From positions 1 through 50,970 of the forward strand of contig CAZIKN010000027.1 of the NCBI GenBank assembly GCA_964539805.1: DNA of 50,970 nt, written 5' to 3'. How positions within the stretch are numbered: position 1 is the first letter of the stretch; each line of letters opens with the position of its first letter. The notes under the pieces were generated by a model. It saw nothing but the letters and a program-made list of their open reading frames with translations. It was not told where the DNA came from and ran no database searches. This stretch comes from M3007 sp964539805. Lineage in GTDB: Bacteria > Bacteroidota > Bacteroidia > Chitinophagales > Saprospiraceae. Below are positions 34,791 through 44,407 of the stretch, in pieces. The position numbers and the translations under genes are program-made.

Positions 34791-37700
34791 ATGTCCAACT
34801 ATATTTATAGTTTAAACAAGTGGGTATTTATTGTACTTTGTATGATCTTTACCCAACAAGTCAGTGCCCAGGTAAATTGTACCATTTCTGGGCCTTCAAC
34901 AGTATGCAGCGGCAGCAAGCATATATATTATGTCAGCCCCCCTGCTAATGCAACTAATGCCGAATGGATTCCTACATCCAATTGCACTATTGCAAACCCA
35001 AGCCTGAACTCTGCCGTTGTCATTTGGGGCAATACAGGCCCTGGTGGATTTGTCGTCAAGTTTTCCAACTCTTCAAATACCATTATTTCTTCTTGCAGTT
35101 TCTCGGCAAACGTATTGCCTTTGCCGGACCTGTCCATCTATCCGAATATCCCGCCTCAAACCTGTTTTAGTAGTGATGTTGCTACTTTATCAGGTTATTG
35201 TCAAGGGCAGGAAGTCATATTCAACGCGACAGGAGGGGCTAACTACCGTTGGAGTGTGTCGGGTGCAGCAGAGTTAAATTCCCCTAGCAATCAAGCAAGT
35301 GCTGCTGTCAGGTTTAAGGGAACCGGAATTGCTACGGTTTGCGTAACAGGCACATCTGCGGCGGGGTGCGAGCGCCAATTATGCCAAAACTATACTGTTT
35401 ATCAAAATCCCACAGCGCGAATTACCGTAGTATCACGTCCTAATGCGACCGATAATGTTGACATTTGTCGCGGAGATGAACTGACATTCTTGGGCAATTA
35501 CAATGATCCAAACGGTTTGCCGTCTGTAAGCTATTCATGGAGTGCAATCAATACAATTACTGGAATTTCAATTGGAGGCGGAAGCGACCAAAATTTTTCT
35601 CAGTTGTTTGAAAACCCGGGTAATTACGTAGTAACGCTAAAGGTATCCAATTGCTTGGGATGTGTGGGACAGCACACCATGAATGTTCATGTCCATGAGC
35701 ACGCAGGTGCTGAAATCACCTGTGTATCAGTTGCTTGTGAAGGTATCCCTGCTGAATATTGTGCGCCATTGGATTGCGTTAATCCTACATGGACGCTTAG
35801 TGGTCATCAATCCTATGCAACGACAAATCGCCCAGAGTGTATAGAGGTCGTTTGGGGCATGCCCAGCAGCGGTTATGGCAATATACAGTTGGTTTGCTCG
35901 GGCTCGTTGTGTCCTTTCCCTGCATCAATAGATATCCCTATTATACCTAAAACGCCAAAAATTCAAGGGCCGACGCTGATTTGTAATCCCAACCAAAAGA
36001 ATATCGTTTATAGCCTGCCGTATTGGCCAGGAACGATATACGAATGGAGTGCATCAAATGGCGTTTCAGGCAGTTCTCAATCTAACGCGCCCAATATATT
36101 TGTTGTTGATCTTGACAACTTTAATTCACCTGGCTTCTTTGTCAATGTGACAATAACCAATACTATAGCGGGTTGTCAAGCTTCTGGAAGTTTGACAGTT
36201 GATGTAAAACAGTACAATATCAATGTTAGCCCAACTTTAAACTATTGTTTCGGTTTTACAAATGGAGCCCCTACATTTACCATAACACCTGCACCTGCCC
36301 CAGATTACATTGTTCATTGGACCATATCGTCCCCTACATTTAGCAAGACTATTATGAGCGGGATGAACGATCCGGTTCTAACTAATCTTAATTTTAATAA
36401 CGATTTTGGAGGAAAATCCGGCAACTTTAATGTAGAGGCCCAAATCACCTATGCGAATATCAACGAGATTTGTAAAAGTGCGGTTTCAATATGGATTAGA
36501 GATGAAGTAGCCCCAGTAAGCAACATAATTGGCCAAAAAAATGTATGCGCGGGTGTTATGTACACGTACAAACCAGATAATACTCCAACTGGGCACCTAT
36601 TTGAGTGGAATTATTTTCCTGGAGGGCTATCATATATAGGCAACAGCATCAATATAACATGGGCTGCTCCTGGCCCCTATGTACTTCGTGTGCGCAGGAT
36701 AGTAGATGGTTGCTATTCTCCTTGGTTGGAAGTTCCGATTACAGTAATCTCTGCACAAACGATAACCATCAATGGAGAACAAAATGTTTGCCCGGATCAG
36801 GCATACACTTATAGTACTATTGCGGGCCTTGATTCCTATGAATGGAGTCCTACGGGAGGAATCGTTGTCGGTGGTCAAGGAACTTCGTCTGTTACCGTTG
36901 TTTGGCAAAATTCAAGCCTTGGCGTCTATCGGCTTACCTTGAGGGCAAGATCTTGTGGGAGCATTGTTACAAAAGTACTAAACGTAACATTGAAACCTTT
37001 TAACGCAAATCTTGAAGGCCCTAATTCTGTATGTCAAAACGCTATAAATGAATATTCTATTGTCCCAGCGGACCCTACTGCTGACTATACATGGTATGTT
37101 GATGGCAATATTATAAATGCTTCTGGCCCTTCGATCAAATTGCAGTTTCCCTATATTGGCAAAATAGATATAAGGGTCAGAATTGAGAATTACATGGGTT
37201 GCCCAGGTGTTGTTTATAAAGAACTAACCATAGAGGTCACACCATCCCCTGCCATTTCAATTTCACAGGTAGGTTATTTAAGTTGCAAGGAAGACGGGAC
37301 GATTCGCCTCGTGGCAACCGCCTCCCCTCCAATTCCGGGAGTTAATTATGAGTGGTATCACTATGAAGCAAACAACTATGTTCGTGTTGATAGTTCAGTT
37401 TATGCTACAGCATATAGCCCCTTGGGATCCGACAACGCGGAACTAGAAATAAGGTATGATTCGGCCGAAACTGGCATGCTTGGCAAGTTTAAAGTGGTTG
37501 TTAACTTGGGGCCTAATTGTACGCGTGAAGCATTTTATAATGTAAGATGTTCAGACGTAAAGACCGGGGAGTGTGGGGAAGTCAACATTAAAAATTGGGA
37601 ATTTGCACCTGATTGCGGTGCTATCAAGGTAGATGGCTATATTTCGCCAGAATGTTATGTAGATTATAGTGCTGCCTTTATCGTTTTGACCAGTGATGGA

Positions 37701-40340
37701 TATTCAGGAGTCAATCCCATTTACATCAACGATATCAACAACGCAACAGAAGATTTAAGACCATTTGACAAGGCTGGATATTATCAAATTGGATTGGGGG
37801 CTTATTATGATTGTGAAGACAGCAGTGGTGGCCCGAACAAACGGCCTTGTTTAGATGTAATTGATGTACCTATTCCCTTTGTTACAGATTTTACTTCACG
37901 CATCACCTGTATGCAAGGGTCATCTGATTACAACATTGACCTCTTAAACATAACAAGTATTCTACCCGAATTCAATAACCTGATTGATTGGTTTTGGACA
38001 AAAGATGGGGTATATCTGAGCAATCAGCAAAATGTGAGCACGGCTTCAGCCCCTAACAGCACGATTGAGATATGCCTAATGGGTAGTACGGCTCACCCCA
38101 ATAGTCCAACTGGAAAATACGAATGTAAAAAATGTCAAACCATTCAAGTGCCAGATAACCTCACCATTGATATTTCATATCCATTAGACCAGGTTTGTGT
38201 TAAAAGCAATATCACGTTTACCCCGGTTTTGCCTTCGGGGAGTGAGCCAATTGGGTATAATTGGGTTGTTACACATCCTTCTACTCTTCAAACTTTCAGC
38301 ACAGTACCTGCACCTACCTTTGGTTTTTCTGAGACAGGAATATATAGCATTGAATTAGAGGTAATATTTGCTAATGGTTGCCGATCAACAGTCAGCAAAC
38401 AAATAGAAATTGTGCCAAACAATCTCGGCAATTTTACCATATTGGAGAACAATGAGCCTTGTGGGGCAAAGAAGCTTACCGCCTGTAGCGGCCCATCATG
38501 CGCTGGATATAATTTTTTATGGAACACCACTCCTCCGAAAACTACGCCATCGGTTATTGTAAATAATTCGGGCCTTTATGTGGTTACAATCACGCAAATA
38601 ACTACGGGATGCACTAAAGTATCTCAGAAAGATGTTATTGCGTCTTCACCATTTCCCAATGGCTACAAAGGCCAATTCGTTCAGTGTGAAGGTGAAAAAA
38701 AGCTAACCTTAAGTGTATATGTGGCAACCGGATTTATTTATGAAATCAATGTGCCAGGCTTGCTTAGCCTCACCCATACTCCATCATCCAATGGTGAATG
38801 GATCGTTGCCTTAGGAAATATTCAATCATGGCCCGCAGGTGTACATTCCTTTATTGTCAAGGCTCGGGATAAGCAGACGGGCCAAGAATGTGATACAAGG
38901 CTTGAAGGTAAATTTACCATCAATCCATTGCCGCAAGCAGTTCCGTTTACCACAACATACAATTGTGAACCATTTAGTGCCACACTGGTTTCGCCGGTAA
39001 GCGTGCATTGGTACAATGGCAATATTTTTATCGGGCAAGGCAATTCGATCACAGTTTTTGAAGAGGGCGTATATAGTACTGTGGTAAGGAATCAATGGGG
39101 ATGCTCAAAATCGTATGCCCAAAGCGTATCAGGCCCTCTTAAACTTAACATTTTGGAAGGATGCTATTGTATTGAGCCCGATGTTGTAGAGCGGGGCGAG
39201 ACCGTCCTTGAAGCACCTGATGGCCTTTTTAGTTATTGGGAGTGGCGTTTGAATGGATCACCGTTCATGCGGTGTGCCGCCCCACCCAACGATTGCAATA
39301 TCATACCTGATTTGACACTGGATCCAAGCATAGTGGGCAAAATAACCTTATATGCGGAGCGGATTTACATTAACTCGGATGGCAGCACAGTCACTTGTAT
39401 AGCTACTTCGGGTGAATTTTGCTGGAAATTGGGGCCTTGTGAACCTTGCACTCCGCCGCCACCCACGGTGTATAATATTACATGCTTGGTACAAACCCCT
39501 ACAACCAGCGAATACTATGTTCAATGGGATTTTCCTTATGACCCATCTATAGAACCTTGTAATGCAGGCTCTGGCCTGCCTGTTTATCACAACGGTAATA
39601 TTGTTGGTAGTTTTTCTCTGTTTTCCTTTGAGCGGCAGCAAAATATATGGCATTGTGAAGGGGTTTTCAGCTTGGATGCAAATGTAAATCCACAACAAGT
39701 TTGTTGGGAAATGCCATTCTGTGAATCCGCATCTGGATTCCAGTGCGGGGTATCAAAAGTTTGCACGTTCAACCCTCAAAACCCTATTTCAGTAAACCAC
39801 CAATGCGAAGGAGAACCTTGCCCACCAGAAACCTTCAATGCTGATATTGAGGCACAATGCTCCAATGGGCCAGGTACACATCGCGTCAGGCTAACATTAA
39901 GATTTTCTAATCTGCCCACAATTCCGCCCACTAATGACAGGCCCGGTTGCAATACATATGACCTTATGTTTACCACCTCTACCGGTGATTTAGTTCCAAA
40001 AGGCAGCATAGTGCGGCTTGAGAATTTTACACCCGATGCGAGTGGAAACATTATATTGGATCCAAGTAATTATCCTCAATTGGAGTTTGATTGGCAAGGC
40101 AATAATGGCACAGATATTATTTGTTTGCAGGCCTGGGTTCGCTATGATGATAATTGTTACTATGGTAGTCAACATAATAACCAAAATATTGAAATATGCA
40201 GAAAGCGATTTTGTGAGGACTTTACTTACCTAAATTGCGGATCCGTTACAGAAGGGGGGGGGGGGCATATCGTTTTGATGCCCAATGTGTTGGATCACCT
40301 GATGTGGGGTATTCCTATAATTATTCCATCAGATTCTTGA
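34791..40340 (+). CDS. Giant PKD-like surface protein, main frame (ends early at the G tract)
   Basis: 1,849 aa as read; about 2,030 aa if the frame at 40254-40265 is corrected. A signal peptide ends VSAQV (about 27). The rest is a chain of PKD-like/Ig-like beta domains, recognised by recurring G-P-x-x-V/I-C-x-x-x-x-x-x-Y-x-V/I starts (GPSTVCSGSKHIYYV, GQKNVCAGVMYTYK, GEQNVCPDQAYTYS, GPNSVCQNAINEYS) and Y-x-W/Y-E-W strands. It is rich in Asn, Ser and Cys. This type is typical of T9SS adhesins or sheath proteins. After Glu1821 comes Gly x4, and the out-of-frame end IVLMPNVLDHL... lacks the sorting domain, which lies in another frame. Confidence 0.88.
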   Translation: MSNYIYSLNKWVFIVLCMIFTQQVSAQVNCTISGPSTVCSGSKHIYYVSPPANATNAEWIPTSNCTIANPSLNSAVVIWGNTGPGGFVVKFSNSSNTIISSCSFSANVLPLPDLSIYPNIPPQTCFSSDVATLSGYCQGQEVIFNATGGANYRWSVSGAAELNSPSNQASAAVRFKGTGIATVCVTGTSAAGCERQLCQNYTVYQNPTARITVVSRPNATDNVDICRGDELTFLGNYNDPNGLPSVSYSWSAINTITGISIGGGSDQNFSQLFENPGNYVVTLKVSNCLGCVGQHTMNVHVHEHAGAEITCVSVACEGIPAEYCAPLDCVNPTWTLSGHQSYATTNRPECIEVVWGMPSSGYGNIQLVCSGSLCPFPASIDIPIIPKTPKIQGPTLICNPNQKNIVYSLPYWPGTIYEWSASNGVSGSSQSNAPNIFVVDLDNFNSPGFFVNVTITNTIAGCQASGSLTVDVKQYNINVSPTLNYCFGFTNGAPTFTITPAPAPDYIVHWTISSPTFSKTIMSGMNDPVLTNLNFNNDFGGKSGNFNVEAQITYANINEICKSAVSIWIRDEVAPVSNIIGQKNVCAGVMYTYKPDNTPTGHLFEWNYFPGGLSYIGNSINITWAAPGPYVLRVRRIVDGCYSPWLEVPITVISAQTITINGEQNVCPDQAYTYSTIAGLDSYEWSPTGGIVVGGQGTSSVTVVWQNSSLGVYRLTLRARSCGSIVTKVLNVTLKPFNANLEGPNSVCQNAINEYSIVPADPTADYTWYVDGNIINASGPSIKLQFPYIGKIDIRVRIENYMGCPGVVYKELTIEVTPSPAISISQVGYLSCKEDGTIRLVATASPPIPGVNYEWYHYEANNYVRVDSSVYATAYSPLGSDNAELEIRYDSAETGMLGKFKVVVNLGPNCTREAFYNVRCSDVKTGECGEVNIKNWEFAPDCGAIKVDGYISPECYVDYSAAFIVLTSDGYSGVNPIYINDINNATEDLRPFDKAGYYQIGLGAYYDCEDSSGGPNKRPCLDVIDVPIPFVTDFTSRITCMQGSSDYNIDLLNITSILPEFNNLIDWFWTKDGVYLSNQQNVSTASAPNSTIEICLMGSTAHPNSPTGKYECKKCQTIQVPDNLTIDISYPLDQVCVKSNITFTPVLPSGSEPIGYNWVVTHPSTLQTFSTVPAPTFGFSETGIYSIELEVIFANGCRSTVSKQIEIVPNNLGNFTILENNEPCGAKKLTACSGPSCAGYNFLWNTTPPKTTPSVIVNNSGLYVVTITQITTGCTKVSQKDVIASSPFPNGYKGQFVQCEGEKKLTLSVYVATGFIYEINVPGLLSLTHTPSSNGEWIVALGNIQSWPAGVHSFIVKARDKQTGQECDTRLEGKFTINPLPQAVPFTTTYNCEPFSATLVSPVSVHWYNGNIFIGQGNSITVFEEGVYSTVVRNQWGCSKSYAQSVSGPLKLNILEGCYCIEPDVVERGETVLEAPDGLFSYWEWRLNGSPFMRCAAPPNDCNIIPDLTLDPSIVGKITLYAERIYINSDGSTVTCIATSGEFCWKLGPCEPCTPPPPTVYNITCLVQTPTTSEYYVQWDFPYDPSIEPCNAGSGLPVYHNGNIVGSFSLFSFERQQNIWHCEGVFSLDANVNPQQVCWEMPFCESASGFQCGVSKVCTFNPQNPISVNHQCEGEPCPPETFNADIEAQCSNGPGTHRVRLTLRFSNLPTIPPTNDRPGCNTYDLMFTTSTGDLVPKGSIVRLENFTPDASGNIILDPSNYPQLEFDWQGNNGTDIICLQAWVRYDDNCYYGSQHNNQNIEICRKRFCEDFTYLNCGSVTEGGGGHIVLMPNVLDHLMWGIPIIIPSDS
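40254..40265 (+). repeat. G12 homopolymer inside the giant gene
   Basis: Twelve consecutive G follow GAA at a codon boundary. Ten or thirteen G would join the upstream frame to the downstream sorting-domain frame; twelve does not. Confidence 0.92.
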
Positions 40341-40882
40341 ACGAGACCAACATTACCAGTTGTACCGCTGCCAATAGCAATCCTAACGGGTTCAATATGA
40401 TTACGTCTATTAATGGAAACATGGTATTTGGCACCTATATACCTTTTAATAATAGTCTTGATTTTGGAGATATATACACAGTCAATAATCAGAGAAATTA
40501 TCAGGTACGGGCAATATTACCCAACTGCAGAGGCGGTAGCGGAGGTTCCGATGGCCAAGATGGACCAGGAATGGACTTTAGTAACGGTCGTTCAGTTCCT
40601 TCAAATACGGCAGAACACATGCTTCATTTGATGCCCAACCCAACTTCAGGACAGGTTGTATTAGCTTATCACTTGCCAGATGACGACTCCGATAAATCGT
40701 TTAGTGTTATAGTTGTCAATGCTTTGGGTGTTTTACAACATCGCTTCGATCTAAATGCCGACAATATGAACGGAAGCCTTTACTATGATACGTCAACCTT
40801 ACATAACGGTGTTTATCAAGTATATTTATTGGAATCAAATCGAGTTCTATTAGCAAAACGCCTGATCGTTATGAACCGGTAA
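40265..40882 (+). pseudogene. C-terminal part of the giant protein with T9SS sorting domain, out of frame
   Basis: From the end of the G tract the next frame reads AYRFDAQCVGSPDVGYSY... and ends with a T9SS type A sorting domain (HLMPNPTSGQVVLAYHLP, then GVYQVYLLESNRVLLAKRL). About 205 residues. It has no start codon of its own likely to be used (the nearest in-frame ATG is before the G tract at 40235). It is the missing end of the gene starting at 34791. Whether it is cut off in the cell depends on the true G count. Confidence 0.82.
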
Positions 40883-41020
40883 CAATATTTCTAATTCGAA
40901 TTTATGTTCAACGCAAAGTGATTTTGAGTTTACTTATTTACAGCCTTAAAATATTGTAAAACGAGGCAAACCAATGCTGATAATTCTAAAAATCACTTAT
41001 ATCCAGGTTCAACCCACCCA

Positions 41021-41053
41021 GCCAGTCACTTTTCACAAGTGACTGGCTTTTTT
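41021..41053 (+). terminator. Intrinsic terminator after the giant gene
   Basis: GCCAGTCACTT pairs with AAGTGACTGGC (11 bp, 5-nt loop), followed by TTTTTT. The rest of the 40883-41176 gap holds only this and the promoter below. Confidence 0.92.
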
Positions 41054-41088
41054 ATGCATGTAAATTATCGCAAAAAAGTGTTATTTTT

Positions 41089-41114
41089 TTGGGGTACAGG
41101 CCCTTTTACCTTTG
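41089..41114 (+). promoter_or_regulatory. Promoter of the RCC1-repeat gene
   Basis: TTG (41089-41091) and TACCTTTG (41107-41114) match the Bacteroidota consensus, with a 15-nt spacer that is a little short. The ATG is 62 nt downstream. Confidence 0.6.
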
Positions 41115-41176
41115 TATCGTCCTGAAAAAACAGGCCTCTTTCACTCCACAATCACAAAATAAAAATCACCCTTTTT

Positions 41177-42532
41177 ATGAAAAAATTTATTCTACTCCTC
41201 TTCTTCGCCACCCTCCTCTGCGCTGCCGCGCAGGCGCAATGCTGGAAAAGCGTGAGCGTTTATTATTGGCACAGCGCTGCGATCAAAACCGACGGTACCC
41301 TCTGGGCCTGGGGATGGAATGCATACGGGCAATTAGGCGATGGGACAAACATAGGCAAAAACACCCCCGTCCAAATCGGCTCAGCCAGCGACTGGCAAAG
41401 CGTGGCTGCTGGCAAATGGCATACCCTTGCTATCAAAACTGACGGTACCCTCTGGGCCTGGGGGTATGGCGGGCAATTAGGCCATGGGACGAACATAGAC
41501 AAAAACACCCCCGTCCAGATCGGCTCAGCCAACGACTGGCAAAGCGTGACCGCCGGCAATTTACACACCCTTGCGATCAAAACCGACGGTACCCTTTGGG
41601 CTTGGGGAGAAAATTCATTCGGGCAGTTAGGCGACAAGACAAACATATACAGAAATACCCCCGTCAAAATTAGCTCAACTACCAAGTGGCAAAGCGTGAG
41701 CGCTGGCGATGCGCATACCGTCGCGATCAAAGCCGACGGCAGCCTCTGGGCTTGGGGCCAAAATGGTTTAGGGCAATTAGGCGACGGGACGAAGATTGAC
41801 AAAAACGTCCCCGTCAAAATTGGCTCAGCCACCAACTGGCAAAGCGTAGCCGCTGGCGATTACCACACCCTTGCAATTAAAACCGACGGCAGTCTTTGGG
41901 CCTGGGGATACAATCCTAAAGGGCAGTTAGGCGATGGCACCACAATTAGCAAAAGTATCCCCATTCAGATCGGCTCAGCCACCAACTGGCAAAGCGCGGG
42001 CGGGGGCAATGGACACAGTGTTGCACTCAAAACCGATGGCAGCCTCTGGGCCTGGGGATTCAATTATTCCGGGCAGTTAGGCGATAGCACAAACATTGAC
42101 AAAACCACCCCCATCCGGATCGGCTCAGCCAACAACTGGCAAAGCGTGACTGCTGGCACCTCCGGTACCTTTGCAATCAAAACCGACAGTACCCTCTGGG
42201 CCTGGGGGGTCAATAACTTAGGGCAATTAGGCGATGGTACCTACAGCCAAAAAAACACACCGACCTTAGTGAACTGCCAGAGCCTCCCCGTTGCTACGGT
42301 AGAACTAAATGATGCCGGAATCCGCCTTTTCCCTAACCCGACGACGGGCATCATTCGGTTTGAAAACCTTGAGGCGGAGTGGGCTGAGGTCTTTGACCAC
42401 TTGGGGCAACTGCTGCACCGCTTTGAACAGCCAGCAGGCAGTATTGACCTTTCAACTATGCCAGCGGGCGTCTTTTTCCTCAAAATTTTTGAAAAAGGCA
42501 AAATGTATTCGGCGCGTGTCGTGAAGCAATGA
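41177..42532 (+). CDS. RCC1-repeat protein with T9SS sorting domain
   Basis: A 451-aa secreted protein. The signal peptide ends AAAQAQ (about 20). Seven RCC1-type repeats of about 50 residues follow, each with LWAWG, then GQLGDGTN, then a P-x-x-I-G-S-A stretch, then W-Q-S-V-x-A-G and HTLAIKTDG. They should close into a seven-bladed beta propeller. The C-terminal about 75 residues (IRLFPNPTTGIIRFEN to the end) are a T9SS sorting domain. The DNA repeats are very similar, so the gene can change repeat number by recombination. RCC1 folds in bacteria are mostly of unknown role. It is flanked by a terminator upstream and the IS downstream. Confidence 0.9.
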   Translation: MKKFILLLFFATLLCAAAQAQCWKSVSVYYWHSAAIKTDGTLWAWGWNAYGQLGDGTNIGKNTPVQIGSASDWQSVAAGKWHTLAIKTDGTLWAWGYGGQLGHGTNIDKNTPVQIGSANDWQSVTAGNLHTLAIKTDGTLWAWGENSFGQLGDKTNIYRNTPVKISSTTKWQSVSAGDAHTVAIKADGSLWAWGQNGLGQLGDGTKIDKNVPVKIGSATNWQSVAAGDYHTLAIKTDGSLWAWGYNPKGQLGDGTTISKSIPIQIGSATNWQSAGGGNGHSVALKTDGSLWAWGFNYSGQLGDSTNIDKTTPIRIGSANNWQSVTAGTSGTFAIKTDSTLWAWGVNNLGQLGDGTYSQKNTPTLVNCQSLPVATVELNDAGIRLFPNPTTGIIRFENLEAEWAEVFDHLGQLLHRFEQPAGSIDLSTMPAGVFFLKIFEKGKMYSARVVKQ

Positions 42533-42557
42533 TATGCCATTTTTACCTATTTAACTC

Positions 42558-44407
42558 AGAGCATGTCTGGGATTTTCTGCCTCAAGCTCACGTTTCGCGT
42601 AAAAATAAAGAAGTTTCCTAAAATGCCGTTCTTGGGTGATGAAACTAGAATTACTTGACGATTTGCCTTTTCTGGGGTACCAACTTTCAGCATGTGGATT
42701 ATCAAAGCAGTTTGACCAACACTTTCCAGATCATGGCCATTGGTCAGGTATTAGTGGTGGCCAAGTTGCTGTTGGCTGGTTAATGTATATTCTAAGTGAG
42801 GCGGATCACAGGCTTAGTCATGTTGAAGATTGGGCTTCTGCTAGATTGCAGACGCTGGGAGCGATCTTAGAGGAAGGTTCAATTCGGAGCATTGACTTTA
42901 GTGATGATCGTTTGGGCCGATTATTAGATCGCTATGGTGAAGATGATCCCTGGGCTGCTTTTGAGCAGGCATTTGGCAGCCAACTGCTTCAAGTCTATGA
43001 GATAAATCGTCCGGTGGAAGGAGAAACGCCCGAAGTTCAGGTAGTGCGCACAGATTCTTTCAATGCACCTCAGTTTCGAGCAGTAAGCGATCTTTTCACC
43101 CATGGCTACAGTAAACAACGTAGGTCGGATCAGCCATTTTGTAAAGTAATGCTGTCTACCCTGGATCCCTTGACACTGCCTTTAGCGATTGAAATTGTGA
43201 AAGGTGGCGGGCCGGATGTTGAGCATTATATGACCAATATTAAACGAGTTCAGGCGATTTTGCCACAAAGGGGTAATCTGTATGTTGGAGACTCCCAATT
43301 AGGTAGTATGGGTAATCGTTGGGCAATACACTCTAAGGGGGACTATTATTTAATGCCCTTGAACCGCAAGCAATGTACATTACCTGAATTGCACGGGTAC
43401 ATAGAGCAGATAGATCGGGCGGTGGGAGCATTGCCCGGGATATTCACAGGAGCTGATGATAAGCGGCAAGCCGCCTACTTCCATGAAGTGAGCACAAGGT
43501 TAAATATAATCAATGAAACCTCTGGGGGCAGTGAGGAGTGGACGGAACGCCGCATTTTGGTCTATTCTCCTAAATATGCCGAAGGCTTGATCAAATCTTT
43601 CAATAATCGTTTAGATGAGGCGCAAGCGGCTATGCAAAACATGATGATCCCCAAAAGTGGCCGCAAGGTTCCTAAAACACTGGAAGAATTACATGTTCGA
43701 AAGGATCGTATTGTTCAGCAATATGAGTTAGAAGGCTGTTTTGAACTGATTGGTACCCAAATAGTAGAACTTGTTCAGGTACAACGACATAAAAATCGGG
43801 CTGCGCAAACGAGGCAACATGTTACTATACATCTACAAATCAAACGCAATGAGGCATTCATCGAAAAACACAGACAACAACTAGGATGGCAGATATATGG
43901 CACAAATGTCCCCGAAACCTTGATGAAAACCGCTACTTTAGTCAGGCATTACAAAGATGAGTATCGAATAGAGCACTTATTTGACCTCTTTATTAATAGA
44001 GACGCCGGATTGCTACCGATTTTCCTGAAAAAAGAAAATCGGGTAAAGGGCTTAATTCGTTTGCTGAGTGTAGCCATCCGATTTACAGCCTTGATTCAGT
44101 ATCAGGTCAGAGCACATTTGCAAAAGATCAATGAGCAAGTTAGTGGCATTTATCCGGGAAATAAAGGGCGCAGTACTGCCACCCCAACAACTTCAATGAT
44201 CCTAAGGGCATTCCGAGGCGTAGCAGTAACTTGGATAGAGGTCAACAATACACAAATTATTCAAATGACTCCATTGACACCCACTCAAGAAAAACTGCTC
44301 TTATGTATCCGGAGTTTTGATGCTTACCAGCGGATCTTAGAAATTTTAAAAAGTCATCCAAATTTGCGCGAAACGTGAGCTCAAGCAGAAAATCCCGGAT
44401 ATGCTCT
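42558..44407 (+). mobile_element. IS1634-like insertion sequence, complete
   Basis: About 1,850 bp, with imperfect terminal inverted repeats of about 40 bp: left 42558-42599 (AGAGCATGTCTGGGATTTTC...), right 44367-44407 (reverse complement AGAGCATATCCGGGATTTTC...), differing by two substitutions and one indel near the middle. A single transposase gene fills it. I see no matching target duplication (left flank TTAACTC, right flank AATCCTC). A related end is present at 24-51. Confidence 0.88.
42639..44378 (+). CDS. IS1634-family (IS4-type) DDE transposase
   Basis: 579 aa from the ATG at 42639. The N-terminal part (about 1-110) has DUF4277-like features, including DFSDDRLGRLLDRY. The catalytic triad can be placed at Asp139 (RTDSFNAPQF), Asp218 (YVGDSQLGSMGN) and Glu445 (DEYRIEHLFDLF, which resembles the Y-R-x-E signature). 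The insertion between the second Asp and Glu is large, as in this family. The gene looks intact, with no frameshift, so the element may be active. Confidence 0.9.
   Translation: MKLELLDDLPFLGYQLSACGLSKQFDQHFPDHGHWSGISGGQVAVGWLMYILSEADHRLSHVEDWASARLQTLGAILEEGSIRSIDFSDDRLGRLLDRYGEDDPWAAFEQAFGSQLLQVYEINRPVEGETPEVQVVRTDSFNAPQFRAVSDLFTHGYSKQRRSDQPFCKVMLSTLDPLTLPLAIEIVKGGGPDVEHYMTNIKRVQAILPQRGNLYVGDSQLGSMGNRWAIHSKGDYYLMPLNRKQCTLPELHGYIEQIDRAVGALPGIFTGADDKRQAAYFHEVSTRLNIINETSGGSEEWTERRILVYSPKYAEGLIKSFNNRLDEAQAAMQNMMIPKSGRKVPKTLEELHVRKDRIVQQYELEGCFELIGTQIVELVQVQRHKNRAAQTRQHVTIHLQIKRNEAFIEKHRQQLGWQIYGTNVPETLMKTATLVRHYKDEYRIEHLFDLFINRDAGLLPIFLKKENRVKGLIRLLSVAIRFTALIQYQVRAHLQKINEQVSGIYPGNKGRSTATPTTSMILRAFRGVAVTWIEVNNTQIIQMTPLTPTQEKLLLCIRSFDAYQRILEILKSHPNLRET

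Noticed and set aside
41263..41835. Long minus-strand open frame (190 aa) across the RCC1 repeats
   Set aside because: It is antisense to strongly conserved RCC1 repeats; repeated codons keep the opposite frame open by chance.
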